Assembly (NCBI GenBank): GCA_001247695.2
Contig: LGRX02034452.1
Span: forward strand, 1 to 64,000
Source of the DNA: Cymbomonas tetramitiformis
Taxonomy: Eukaryota > Chlorophyta > Pyramimonadophyceae > Pyramimonadales > Pyramimonadaceae
Length of the DNA: 64,000 nt
Direction: 5' to 3'
The translations under genes were made by a program, and so were the position numbers. A model generated the notes under the pieces. That model was not told the DNA's origin. It saw nothing but the letters and a program-made list of their open reading frames with translations, and ran no database searches. How positions within the stretch are numbered: position 1 is the first letter of the stretch; each line of letters starts with the position of its first letter. Of the stretch, positions 1 to 9,816 are shown one piece after another.

Positions 1-669
1 AAGGAGGCGAAGGTGTGCGAGGAGCTTCGCCGTCAGTTGGATCAGCAGGGGAAGGAGCGGCTCCAACTGACGGCCGAGTCCGCGGAGGAGCGAGGCCGGC
101 GGTTGGCGGCTGAGAATTTCACCACGCTGCTGGGGGAGAAGGACGAGAGACACACGTCCGACCTCAAGCAGGCGTTCGCCTGCAACTCCGACCTGGCGAA
201 GGAGCAGTTGAGCAGACAGGGCGCCCATATGGCGCTCATGTTCAACATGTATTCGCAGTTCACCAGCCTGGCGGCCGGTCGGTCGGGCCAAGGGGAGAAC
301 CCCGCCGCCCACGAAGGGATGGTGGCGTGTACCCAGCACCTGCCGAGCAACACGGAGCAGGGAGGCCAAAAAGGGAAGCTCAAGGAGCTCATGGCTCCCC
401 CGGCGGTCCCCGGGAAAAGGACCCCGGAAAAGCCACCGCAGAAAAGGATGCGCGGAGACGAGCTCCGCGCATTTTTATCGGCTTGCCAGAAGGCTGCAAA
501 ACAACTCGCAGCCGATCTGAAGAGCGAGAACGACGATACGGTGGCGGCTGCGGAGATCGAGCTCAACATCCACAAGGAGATCGTCTCGGGGGATGTTGAT
601 CCCGAAGAAGGCGAGGAGGGCAAGTCCGAGAAGATCCTCGAGCTTTTCCACTCCATGGCGGGGAAGTAG
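1..669 (+). CDS. C-terminal part of a coiled-coil protein, 5' end outside window
   Basis: The reading frame is open from the first base, so the gene or exon begins upstream; the ATG at 13 is probably internal. The translated part is about 222 residues, rich in Glu, Arg, Lys and Ala with heptad-like spacing near the start (coiled coil), a basic Pro-rich stretch around residues 125-150 with a KRMR cluster that could be a nuclear signal, and an acidic end. It stops with TAG at 667-669. I do not recognise the family. The next gene on the other strand is separated from it by a satellite array. Whether this is a host gene or part of a repeat cannot be decided from this fragment. Confidence 0.5.
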   Translation, partial: KEAKVCEELRRQLDQQGKERLQLTAESAEERGRRLAAENFTTLLGEKDERHTSDLKQAFACNSDLAKEQLSRQGAHMALMFNMYSQFTSLAAGRSGQGENPAAHEGMVACTQHLPSNTEQGGQKGKLKELMAPPAVPGKRTPEKPPQKRMRGDELRAFLSACQKAAKQLAADLKSENDDTVAAAEIELNIHKEIVSGDVDPEEGEEGKSEKILELFHSMAGK

Positions 670-796
670 TTGTTATTTAGTGTTGCTATTGTTTACTACT
701 TGACAGTACACTTCAAAATAAGTGCATCTCACAAGCATTTGTTGCTGACTTGTTTGCCACAAGCATCTGTTCTTGACTTGTTTCCCATGCATGCAC

Positions 797-1748
797 AGCT
801 CATGATCATGTTTAGTATCATTTCATAAGCATATAACAAACTATATCTCAAACCACTCCGAACTTGCTATCTGTTTCGCACTATCACGGGTTAGTCGGGT
901 ACATAGTTACGTATGGAAACCCTATCCAATTCAAGCGACACACGGCCGTACGGGGCACCCGGCGATGAACCAACTACATTCCGGTCACTCATGATCATTT
1001 TGGAAGCATTTCATAAGCATATAACAAACTATAACTCAAACCACTCCGTACTTGCTATCTGTTTCGCACTATCACGGGTTAGTCGGGTACATACGTAAGG
1101 AAACCCTATCCAATTCAAGCGACACACGGCCGTACGGGGCACCCGGCGACGAACCAACGACATTCCGGTCACTCATGATCATTTTGGAAGCATTTCATAA
1201 GCATATAACAAACTATAACTCAAACCACTCCGAACTTGCTATCTGTTTCGCACTATCACGGGTTAGTCGGGTACATACGGAGGGAAACCCTATCCAATTC
1301 AAGCGACACACGGCCGTACGGGGCACCCGGCGATGAACCAACGACATTCCGGTCACTCATGATCATTTTGGAAGCATTTCATAAGCATATAACAAACTAT
1401 AACTCAAACCACTCCGAACTTGCTATCTGTTTCGCACTATCACGGGTTAGTCGGGTACATACGTAAGGAAACCCTATCCAATTCAAGCGACACACGGCCG
1501 TACGGGGCACCCGGCGATGAACCAACGACATTCCGGTCACTCATGATCATTTTGGAAGCATTTCATAAGCATATAACAAACTATAACTCAAACCACTCCG
1601 AACTTGCTATCTGTTTCGCACTATCACGGGTTAGTCGGGTACATACGTAAGGAAACCCTATCCAATTCAAGCGACACACGGCCGTACGGGGCACCCGGCG
1701 ATGAACCAACGACATTCCGGTCACTCATGATCATTTTGGAAGCATTTC
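797..1748. repeat. Tandem satellite, five copies of a 184-bp unit
   Basis: A block of about 184 bp is repeated head to tail, with the landmark TTTCATAAGC at 821, 1008, 1192, 1376 and 1560 and a truncated sixth start at 1744. The first copy is the most diverged (spacing 187 bp); later copies differ at only a few positions. Overlapping 61-94 residue ORFs with the same peptide are by-products of the repeat. Two loose direct repeats with GACTTGTTT sit just before it at 745-785. Confidence 0.9.
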
Positions 1749-3888
1749 AAACCAAAAACAAAAAAAAATAAAATTGGAAGGAGTGGCGTCTTCCAATTTC
1801 GAGCGATCGTCGTTCATACCCATGGATTTGGCATTGTGGAGAAACTGAGCTTCTTCCACCAAAATGCCTGCCCCTTTAGACGAGCCCGCTCCGTGGTCCC
1901 CGCCTCCTCGTTGCACCTCGTCTTCCATCTGCAAGTAAAAAAAACATTTTTAGCATGTCTTAAAATATAGAAAAGGATGCTTTGGGGGGGTAAACACTGT
2001 TTGAAGCAAAAGTAAAAAGTAATTTACCTGTCGGTTGGAGGTGCCTTTTTTGCCAGCTTTCTTGGCGGGTCCCTTAGCGGGCGAAGATGAGGCCTTGCGC
2101 TTTTTGGTCTTCGAAGCCAAAGGGTTTTTCATGCCCTTCAGGTCAAACCTTCTGTAAGCCTCCATGATGCTAACGCAGAGGTCCCACGTCTGCGGCCGGA
2201 AATTGGCAATTGTCCAGTGCATGAAGTAGTGGTTGATTTGCACGCCGCCGAACACAGAATGCTTGGACATCGCTACTTCCTTCACATGCGTCTCCATCGA
2301 CTGGTTCAAGTGAGACATTACGTGGTACCAACTTGTGACCCGATCGAGGTGAGCGTTGATGTCATCCTCCAGCGTCTTCACCGTCACCTCTACCTCAGGG
2401 AGGGTCTCAAGGTCTCCCTCGCGCTCAGACGTCTCCACATTCTCGATGTACTGGAATCCCTTGGGATATTTCTCGATATCCGGGACTGCAAATCCATGCT
2501 CTGATTCGAACTCCGCCATTTTTTGCACCAGCCCTCCGACCTCGTAATACCCAGGTTGATAAGGGGTACCCTCTTCGGTGTCCTCGGGGACACCGGCGAC
2601 GAACTCGGAGATCAACGCTTCTCGGTAAACCTTGTACACGACCCCATGCTTTTCGAAAAGGGTCGAACGAAGCCCTTGCATGAACTGAGTGTTGTCTTTG
2701 CCTTTCGTCTTCTGGTCGATTTGGTTCTGCATCTCGCCTAAGAACCGAATCATGTCAGGCGTGAGACCGATGTAGATCTTGCTCTCGAAGAACTGGAAAG
2801 CTATCTCCAACGGGATTTCCTCGTGACACTCGTCGGTGGCTTGATAACAGTGCTGGTGCCCAAAAACCTTGCCTCTGTATTCTCCCCTGAGAGCTTTTTT
2901 CAGGGAGAATTCGGCACGGGTTTTGACATCGTCGATCGCAACAAGACCCGCATTGAAAGGGGCCCACGGGTTCTCCTTCCTGCTGGACTTGATCTCGTTC
3001 ACCCAGCCCCTCTCTTGATCCCGGCAGGCCTCGTACCCCGTCGCGTGGTACAGGCATTCAATGGGGAGACGAAACACACTCCCTTTCTCCGCCGCCTCGT
3101 CGAAATCCATCGGGTTCGGCCACCGGTGCTCCATCTCGATTTGCCTGCACAGCTTTGCTTTCTCCTCATAATCCATCTTTGCTGCATGCTCCACTGTTAG
3201 CTTAGCGTGCCACCCATGTGCAGCCACCTCGGCTGCCTTCCTTGCCTCAGATGGGGTGGCCACTTGAGACATATCCACATTGGCGCCCGCTCCAGTAAAA
3301 GCTCTGGAGCCACCAGGTCCTTGAAGGGCGCGTTCGGCAGCACGCTGCACATCCGTTCTCCTGGCAGCCTGGGACAAGACGAAACTGTTCATTAGCTAAT
3401 GAAGCCTTCCGCCCCGGTCAGGGCTCAGGGCGCGCGGTTCGAGGCGGAAACGTTCATTAGCTAATGAACGCCTTCCGCCCCGGTCAGGGCTCAGGGCGCG
3501 CGGTTCGAGGCGGAAGGCGTTCATTAGCTAATGAACGCCTTCCGCCCCGGTCAGGGCTCAGGGCGCGCGGTTCGAGGCCGAAAGCGTTCATTAGCTAATG
3601 AACGCTTTCCGCCCCGGTCCAGGCGCAGGGCGCGCGGTTCGTGGCCGAAAGCGTTCATTAGCTAATGAACGCTTTCCGCCCCGGTCCAGGCGCAGGGCGC
3701 GCGTTTCGGGGCCGAAAGCGTTCATTATTAGCTAATGAACGCCTTCCGCCCCGGTCCAGGCGCAGGGCATGAAAGGGACGTACCGAAGCCTCTACAACAG
3801 GTATGTCGCCAGCAAGTCCGATGTCATCGATCACTGGCGCAGGCCTCCTGCTCTGCCAGAAAGGAGCTGTAATCGACGCTTTCCACGC
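1731..3888 (-). CDS. Hypothetical protein, at least three exons
   Basis: On the minus strand I place exons at 3784-3888, 2028-3368 and 1731-1928. The borders are AG/GT consensus: acceptor at 3889-3890, donor GTACGT at 3783, acceptor CCCAG at 3369-3370, donor CAGGTAAAT at 2027, acceptor TTGCAG at 1929-1930. All joins are phase 0. The main exon encodes about 447 residues with a mixed alpha/beta composition; its last 35 residues are Lys/Ala/Ser rich (KTKKRK, PAKKAGKK), resembling a nuclear localisation tail. The first intron (3369-3783) holds a palindromic minisatellite. The last codons and stop lie in the edge of the 184-bp satellite, so the true 3' end may have been lost. No family recognised; a domesticated or mobile-element protein is possible. 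Exons upstream of 3888 are expected but not seen. Confidence 0.5.
3388..3770. repeat. Palindromic minisatellite, six copies of about 67 bp
   Basis: The core ATTAGCTAAT occurs at 3391, 3456, 3523, 3590, 3657 and 3727, spaced 65, 67, 67, 67 and 70 bp. In most units it is the centre of the perfect palindrome CGTTCATTAGCTAATGAACG, and the rest of the unit is GC rich (CCGCCCCGGTC...GGGCGCGCG). The last copy has a 3-bp expansion (ATTATTAG). The array sits inside a predicted intron of the minus-strand gene. Confidence 0.9.
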
Positions 3889-3973
3889 CTGGTTTACATA
3901 GCTCGCTAGATAGAATTCTTTGCTTTTTTTTTCTTCTGCTGCCCTTGTTTTCAAACTTTGAAAAGCCAAAAGT

Positions 3974-4289
3974 TGTGCCAGGAGGCACGACGTACCTGCT
4001 GAGACACCCATAGTAGGGGGGTCTGATTTCGATGAGAATAAGAGTATCGAACTATTAGGGAAATTAGTGAGTGGATGTGACATTGCCTGAGCGAACAGTT
4101 GGGGAAAATAATATGTGAGCTCAGAGGAGAGAATAAAGAGAGGTAACAGAGTTGGTCTCTTGGACTTGGACAGCAAATGATATAACTCTTGCTGTCTGGG
4201 TTTATGTTAAATAGTATATCTGAATATATGATATGATTCCTCAAGATAATAGAGGATAATAGTTTACTCCTGGGAATTCCCCTGGGACA
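3974..4289 (+). mobile_element. Solo LTR of the methyltransferase-type Gypsy family
   Basis: It begins TGTGCCAGGAGGCACGACG and ends CCCCTGGGACA, the TG...CA borders of an LTR. It is closely similar along its length to the LTR at 54852-55172, including the shared internal string AACTCTTGCTGTCTGGGTTT. No internal region is attached. The 5 bp either side (AAAGT and ATTTG) do not match, so the target duplication is lost or this copy arose by recombination. It may lie in an intron of the neighbouring minus-strand gene. Confidence 0.8.
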
Positions 4290-5476
4290 ATTTGGTATCT
4301 TAGGCGTGTGAGCGTCTTTTTAGCTCGCTCTCGCTCGCTTTGCGTGCTTGCATGCGCACTTTGGACCTGTGGCGAACTGCTTTCGGCTTCCGTTGCGACG
4401 TTCTGATATGTTTTTGGTGTGCATTCCGGTTGTTCTGGCGGCTTGACGGGTTAGCGTCCTAGAGGCGGGACCGTTTTTGTCGTTGGTTATACCGGTTTCA
4501 CTCGTTTTTGGCCTATTTTGGCTCACTTCCGTGTGCATCCTGATAAGTGAACTCTACGGCACATATTGGGGGGGAGGTATGATGGCTTACAACAACTTTT
4601 GTGCGATTTTTATGAGTTATTTACAATTGTTTTAGTCTTCATCAACTCATAGTATGGCCTCAAACAGCTTATTTCTTCAAAATATGTGCGGATTCACTCC
4701 CTTTTTAGAGCTTAAAAAGAGTTGATGCACCTCCTCAACTTCGATAACTGGGCTTCTGGATGGTTGTGAAAAGTTATTTTACTTATTTTGGATATATTTT
4801 ACCAAACTTTACCAGTCCTCATCAATTCTTGGAGCTTTGAGACCTTTTTGAGCCTTTTTGGGAGCTGCATTCACTCCTTTTTGGTCCATCAACCCTGAGT
4901 TTTAAGAGTGGATCAAGCTTCTAGACTTCAATATGGAACTTTTGAACGATATTATTATTTTATTCTACTCAGTATGGATATTATTTACCGTTCTCAACAG
5001 TTCTTGAAGGTCTACAGCCCTTTGGTGCCCTTTTTGGCTGATGCATGCACCTTTTTCAGCCCCAAAATAGCCCTTTTTGACTGAAAATGGACTTTTCAGA
5101 CTGCCAAATACTTATTCTGGACAGTACACACGGTTTATCTTTCAAATATGGACCTTACTGAAAAGTTTTTATCAGTGTATGGAGTTATGGGACCTTCTGG
5201 GAGCTATTTGGATACTTTTGGCTGCAGCATGCACTCTCCATCCACACCTAGCACTTGAAAACTGTGTCGCGGAGCCCTGGCGAATTTTCTAGAAATGGAC
5301 AGAAGTGAAGTAAGGACTACGTTGACAACATAAAAAGTACTTCTTCAACTCTGTTTTCACTCCCAATAGTGTTACAAGCAACCTCAGCAGCTGGCAGCAA
5401 GTGTGCTTTCGACTGCTGAACATACATCCACTTCCAGCCCCCTTAACACTGTGGGCTATTTTTAGTAACCTACCAG
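4290..5476. other. Non-coding region, possible 5' leader of the retroelement
   Basis: No convincing gene. Between about 4600 and 5290 a diverged unit of roughly 130-160 bp recurs, marked by variants of CTTTTTGG followed by a TGCA-containing segment. It may be the eroded LTR or 5' leader of the downstream gag-pol element, but no TG...CA borders were found. Confidence 0.3.
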
Positions 5477-5479
5477 CAT

Positions 5480-5710
5480 ATGGCCATACCCTTTGGTATT
5501 GGTGACACGTACAGACGACAGTGGTGGAAGCAGGGCTTTGACAAGTGGGTCTACCCTCCTGGACCTCTTCAGCAACCTGGTATTCCATTTGGCGGCTTCC
5601 CTCCTTCACCTTCAGTGTCCCCCACTACGTCGGACGACGAAGAGGACCCGTTCACACTTCCTGAAGGTTTCCAGCCCCTACTGTTACCTCAACCTCCACA
5701 ACAGAACTAG
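5480..5710 (+). CDS. Small Pro-rich ORF preceding gag
   Basis: A 76-residue ORF ends 17 bp before gag. Its centre (RQWWKQGFDKWVYPPGP, then PGIPFGGFPPSPS and an acidic SDDEED stretch) is clearly related to the C-terminal half of the minus-strand ORF at 61227-61700 (REWWKQGVGGWFFHPGP, then PGIPQLPGPPPSP and DVDDDE). It therefore looks like an accessory product shared by several retroelements. This copy lacks the hydrophobic N-terminal segment seen at 61.6 kb, so it is either a truncated form or begins in an upstream exon. Function unknown. Confidence 0.55.
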   Translation: MAIPFGIGDTYRRQWWKQGFDKWVYPPGPLQQPGIPFGGFPPSPSVSPTTSDDEEDPFTLPEGFQPLLLPQPPQQN

Positions 5711-5727
5711 CCTGCCTATTTCCAGAT

Positions 5728-8700
5728 ATGCAGCCGCCCTACGACCCATACGCCGTACCCCCGTCTCCATTCACCTTTCCACCCTCACTTGCTGCTGGCT
5801 CCTTTCCACCCTCCACCACCGGACCTGCAGCACTCATGGCCCCAGGACAGCCCAGTCCCCTGCCATATCAACCACCTCAGGTCCCCCTCGCAGACCCCCG
5901 CCTTACTCCACTCAGCCCTTACCCACAGCCACATCCCTCAGGAACCGTCCCGGTGTACCACACCCCAGCAGCAGTTCCTGGACCGGTCCCCGCTGTACCA
6001 TGGACCTGGTCTGGGGGTTTCCCCTTCGGGGGGGTTCCCTCCCCTTACGCCCCTGCACTTCACTCCCCGGCTCAGACGCTGCCAGGGACTGCTAGGAGTG
6101 CTGAGGAGGCGGCACGCTGGCTGGCGTATCGTCGGCAGGAAGAGGCGGCGGTGCTGGCTGCGTCAGGCTTGCAGGTGGGAGCTCAGGCCACCTATGGTGC
6201 TGGAGGGGTGCTCGCAGAGCGCCCCGGCACGGGCTACCCAGCAGGGGCCTTTCGTACCACTGGAGGGGTGCACGCAGAGCACCCCGGTGAGGGCTTCCCT
6301 GCAGGGGCCCACGCGACGAACGCTGGAGGGGTACAGGAGGATGAGCCGGAAGAGGAGCCTGTCGCAGACAATCCCTGCCCTCACGATGAGTACCTGAGAG
6401 CAGGGGGCTACAGTGACGTAGACCCCGACAACCCATTTGGCCGTAGTGCTGGCGAGGAGTCTGCGTATGAGTACGAGGCGGAGCCCAACGACTACGACGA
6501 GTATCTGCGGGCGGGGGGCCACAGTGACGTGGACCCCAACGATCCGTACGGGGAAGGGCAGCGCTGGGACGAGGTAGATGACGACGAGGAGGAGCAGGAG
6601 GAGCTGGTCGTCTCCATCACTGCGTCAGCCTCAGCGCAGCGCGTTGTCACTGTTGGCGTGGACGAGACGTCCGCAGCACCGCCACAACCGCCTGAAGTGT
6701 TCGTCTCGAACAACGCAGGGCGTCGGCGGTCTCGTCGTTCGTCGGGACCGGGGAGCTGGGACGAGCGCAACCTACCTTTCCGCGAGGAGTCCGACTCCAA
6801 TTCTGGCGGGGGCTCTTCGTCCGCCTCGCAGACGTCCTCGTCGAGGTCATCAAAATCCTCGAGGTCGTCTAAGTCGGGCAGGAGCGGGCAGAGTGACGGA
6901 CTTAGTGACCGTGCCCGCAAGCATCGCGACGCCAAGGAGAGGAAGCGGAGGCTGCGGCGTCGAGAGCGTGACGAAGGGCGGACCCTTACCCCTGCAGCCC
7001 TAGCGGCCACCTTCAGGGAATGCCTGAAGGAGTTCCACAGCCAAGGGGGGGGCACACGGTCCGCTCCTGCAGACCCCACAGCTGAGACCGCCAGTGCAGA
7101 CCCCCAGGCCGGGGTTAATTCAGTCGCTGGAGGGGTGCCCGCGGAGCACTCCGGCGCGGATCCTCCAACGGGGGTCATTTCAGACGCTGGAGGGGTGCAC
7201 GCAGAGCACCCCGGCGCAGACCCCCCAGCGGGGATCGCTTCGGTTGATCCGCAGCTGGCGGAGGGCGGGGGGGAGATTCACCCGCAGCGAGCTGGTGTTG
7301 CCCCCCTGACCGCGGTGGTGGCCCCCGATGTGGGGGTGCAAACTGGGCAGCCCGGCGGCAGAGGAGGAGCTGGAGTCAGCAACGGGGACGTGACCCTGCA
7401 GCAGACGGCGGGCAAGGGCAGCGCCACACGAGAGCGCGAGACCGTTGGCTCCCGCCAACTGGCCCGGCTACGAAGGCAGTCCCTGGAGACGGTGGTGGTT
7501 CTCGGGTCTGGTGAAGGAACCCCTGCTGACCACACCCCAGGCACTGACTCGGCAGCTGCCGTTCGACATGTGAACTTCCGTGAGGCGAACGGGACCCCTG
7601 ATGGTCCTGGTGGAGTGACGCCTGGCGGGCCCTCAGCGGAGCTGCCTCCCCCTGCACATGACCCTGCTGTACCAGCACTTGGAGGTGGCGATGGGGGATG
7701 TGCACCACCTGGACCTCCGACAGCTGCTCCCTTGCCACCCGCGGTGCCACTCCCAATGCCCAGTGGGCCACCGCCACCTCCTCCTCCTCCTCCACCTGGT
7801 AGCACGCTTGCGTTACCAGCACCAGAGCATGATGGTGGAGGTCGTGATGGGTCACCAGGGAGACCTCCCCCTCCCCCTCCGTCTGGTCGAGGTGGGCATC
7901 GAGGGCGGGCCCTACTGGCCACACGAGATGGCCACACTCTGTGGGTACCGCAGCCTTGGGGGGACACTGGATACCTCGGACTCGGAATGCCGACGGCTAC
8001 GGTCAGATCGGCTGCAGATGGTGGCCTTGACCTCTTCTACAAGGCTATCCTCTTGCTGGGGGTATCACTGAGGGAGTACCTTGACATGGGGGGCACTGTG
8101 GCACAGCCGCCAGTCATGCTGATGACCCCGGAGATGGAGACGCATGCGTGGGTGGTGGACCGGGGCGTGGTGGACGCGGCCCTTCTGGCATACCGCAGTA
8201 GGCCTGCGGGCTCAGGACACCCCCGCCCGGAATGGAAGCACGTCTCCAGTACCCCTGAGTCCGAGATGCACCTCCTGGATCCCGACTGTCTTACAGCATG
8301 GGCCGAGGTGGAGCAGTCGGAGTGGTATCGGCAGCTGCAGTCACGGTCAACTCCTACGCCGACTCCAACCCCGCCTCCATCTGATGGTCGAGCCCATTTT
8401 CTAGCTCTGACGGCAGCCCCCACCTCTGTGCATCATCCGACGACCCCCGCGCCTGCGACGGCTCCGACTAACCTTGGTTCACGTCACCCTCGACCTCATC
8501 TTTCACCTAACGCAGCAACCTTTACCCCTGCAGCTACTTCATCGTCCACCGCGGGAGAGCCCAGCAGCCGTGACCTCATCGGCGAGCAGAAGGTGGAGGA
8601 CGCGCTGCTGAAGCTCGTGAACAAGCTGCCGAAGTTCCCTTCAGAAGGGGATTTGTCCGAAGACGACAAGGTCAACCAGCTGGAGGCCTTCTCTCGAAAG

Positions 8701-9816
8701 GTCCAGAACTTACTGGACAACAAGCTGGTGATGAGGGCGTGCCGCCAAGCTAGCTGCACCGGTGAGGGATACATTACCTCCGTCCCTGACATCATGTGGA
8801 TTGTGGCGGAGGAGTGTTTGCGAGGTGAGCAGCGGGAGTTTGTGGAGAAGGCCGCGGGAGGTGTCGGCACGTCAGCGGGGTGGATACAACGGTACGCTGA
8901 CGCTGACATATTCTTCGGGGACCTGGCCCTCAGCCTGCTGGCCATCGAGAAGCTGCAGAAGCTGCGTGATGGACTCACCCGAAGACAGTCGAGTAAGGAG
9001 ACGGCCAACGCTTACCACTCGCGACTGTCTGCGCGACAGCGCACCGTGAACTTCCTGGCCAAGGTAGTGCCTGGTTGTGTGCCCGTCTCCGACGAGGATT
9101 TCGGCCACCACTTCTGGCGGGGGTTGGTGCACCACAGCAAGGTGGGGCTGGAAATGAGGAGGGTGAACCTGGACCTCAATGATCCAGGGGAGTGGGAGGA
9201 TCGGGCACGTGCTGAAGGGCACAGCCGAGGCGTTACCTCGGCTGTTCTCAAGGTGCTCGAGTTCGCCAGTGACATCGAGGCGAGCAAGGCATCCAAGGCG
9301 GCGGACGCAGCCAGCAGAAGAGCCCCAGCACCTTCTGCACCTTTCTGGCAGCAACGTCGAGGACGTGCCCTGAATGCACTGACGGAGTCTGAGCTCGATC
9401 TGGCCGCGGCATCCACACCTCCTCCTCCACCTGGACTGCCCCTTCCTGGTGCTCCACCTGGCCTCCCGGCTCCAGAGACACGGGAGTGCTACGCGTGTGG
9501 AAGGCGTGGACATCTGGTGCGGGATTGCAAGGACGCGGCCAAGCTGGCTGCGTGGAAGGCGAACGCTCCTAAAAGGTTGTCTCGAGACAGGCGGCAGGTG
9601 GCCGCTATGTTCTTCGCCATGGCACACGACGAGGACATCTCGTGGGCACCGGCGGAGCTGCGGGGAGAAGTGGAGGCCCTTGCAGCCGCAGACGTCAACG
9701 CTGTTCTAGAGTTGGCGGCTCTCACTGATTGTACGGATCTGGTGGAGGGCATCATTGAGGCGCAGCGGGCGTCCCCGGCAGCCGGCGAGTTGCCGGCCGA
9801 CTCGGATCGGCAATAG
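5728..9816 (+). CDS. gag: Retrotransposon Gag with CCHC zinc knuckle
   Basis: An ORF of 1362 residues. Residues 1-120 are Pro rich. Residues about 145-280 hold imperfect repeats (GGVHAEHPGxGFPAG and DEYLRAGGxSDVDP), followed by Ser/Arg-rich, Pro-rich and acidic low-complexity stretches. A helical capsid-like region covers roughly residues 950-1190. A nucleocapsid knuckle CYACGRRGHLVRDC (C-x2-C-x4-H-x4-C) lies at about residues 1254-1267. Gag binds and packages element RNA and builds the particle. It is much longer than a typical Ty3/Gypsy Gag (300-500 residues) because of the added N-terminal low-complexity part. It ends at UAG 9814-9816 and the same frame stays open into pol, which suggests readthrough. 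Confidence 0.85.
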   Translation: MQPPYDPYAVPPSPFTFPPSLAAGSFPPSTTGPAALMAPGQPSPLPYQPPQVPLADPRLTPLSPYPQPHPSGTVPVYHTPAAVPGPVPAVPWTWSGGFPFGGVPSPYAPALHSPAQTLPGTARSAEEAARWLAYRRQEEAAVLAASGLQVGAQATYGAGGVLAERPGTGYPAGAFRTTGGVHAEHPGEGFPAGAHATNAGGVQEDEPEEEPVADNPCPHDEYLRAGGYSDVDPDNPFGRSAGEESAYEYEAEPNDYDEYLRAGGHSDVDPNDPYGEGQRWDEVDDDEEEQEELVVSITASASAQRVVTVGVDETSAAPPQPPEVFVSNNAGRRRSRRSSGPGSWDERNLPFREESDSNSGGGSSSASQTSSSRSSKSSRSSKSGRSGQSDGLSDRARKHRDAKERKRRLRRRERDEGRTLTPAALAATFRECLKEFHSQGGGTRSAPADPTAETASADPQAGVNSVAGGVPAEHSGADPPTGVISDAGGVHAEHPGADPPAGIASVDPQLAEGGGEIHPQRAGVAPLTAVVAPDVGVQTGQPGGRGGAGVSNGDVTLQQTAGKGSATRERETVGSRQLARLRRQSLETVVVLGSGEGTPADHTPGTDSAAAVRHVNFREANGTPDGPGGVTPGGPSAELPPPAHDPAVPALGGGDGGCAPPGPPTAAPLPPAVPLPMPSGPPPPPPPPPPGSTLALPAPEHDGGGRDGSPGRPPPPPPSGRGGHRGRALLATRDGHTLWVPQPWGDTGYLGLGMPTATVRSAADGGLDLFYKAILLLGVSLREYLDMGGTVAQPPVMLMTPEMETHAWVVDRGVVDAALLAYRSRPAGSGHPRPEWKHVSSTPESEMHLLDPDCLTAWAEVEQSEWYRQLQSRSTPTPTPTPPPSDGRAHFLALTAAPTSVHHPTTPAPATAPTNLGSRHPRPHLSPNAATFTPAATSSSTAGEPSSRDLIGEQKVEDALLKLVNKLPKFPSEGDLSEDDKVNQLEAFSRKVQNLLDNKLVMRACRQASCTGEGYITSVPDIMWIVAEECLRGEQREFVEKAAGGVGTSAGWIQRYADADIFFGDLALSLLAIEKLQKLRDGLTRRQSSKETANAYHSRLSARQRTVNFLAKVVPGCVPVSDEDFGHHFWRGLVHHSKVGLEMRRVNLDLNDPGEWEDRARAEGHSRGVTSAVLKVLEFASDIEASKASKAADAASRRAPAPSAPFWQQRRGRALNALTESELDLAAASTPPPPPGLPLPGAPPGLPAPETRECYACGRRGHLVRDCKDAAKLAAWKANAPKRLSRDRRQVAAMFFAMAHDEDISWAPAELRGEVEALAAADVNAVLELAALTDCTDLVEGIIEAQRASPAAGELPADSDRQ
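9814..9816 (+). promoter_or_regulatory. Candidate readthrough UAG between gag and pol
   Basis: The codon context is CAA UAG GGU. Frame 1 is open on both sides: gag runs 5728-9813 and pol from 9817 onward, with no other stop and no frame change. A suppressible UAG is how gammaretroviruses and a few retroelements make Gag-Pol; most Gypsy elements use one ORF or a frameshift. A simple nonsense mutation in a formerly fused gag-pol is the alternative. Confidence 0.5.

Noticed and set aside
913..1650. Repeated 76-residue ORFs in the 184-bp satellite
   Set aside because: Same peptide in each satellite unit; 184 is not a multiple of three, so they cannot form one protein, and no promoter or splice signal is evident.
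3388..3770. CRISPR-like array (regular palindromic repeats)
   Set aside because: The intervening sequences are also repeated, so there are no unique spacers, and the genome is eukaryotic.
7278..7967. 229-residue Gly/Pro-rich minus-strand ORF in gag
   Set aside because: Antisense shadow of the Pro-rich gag region.
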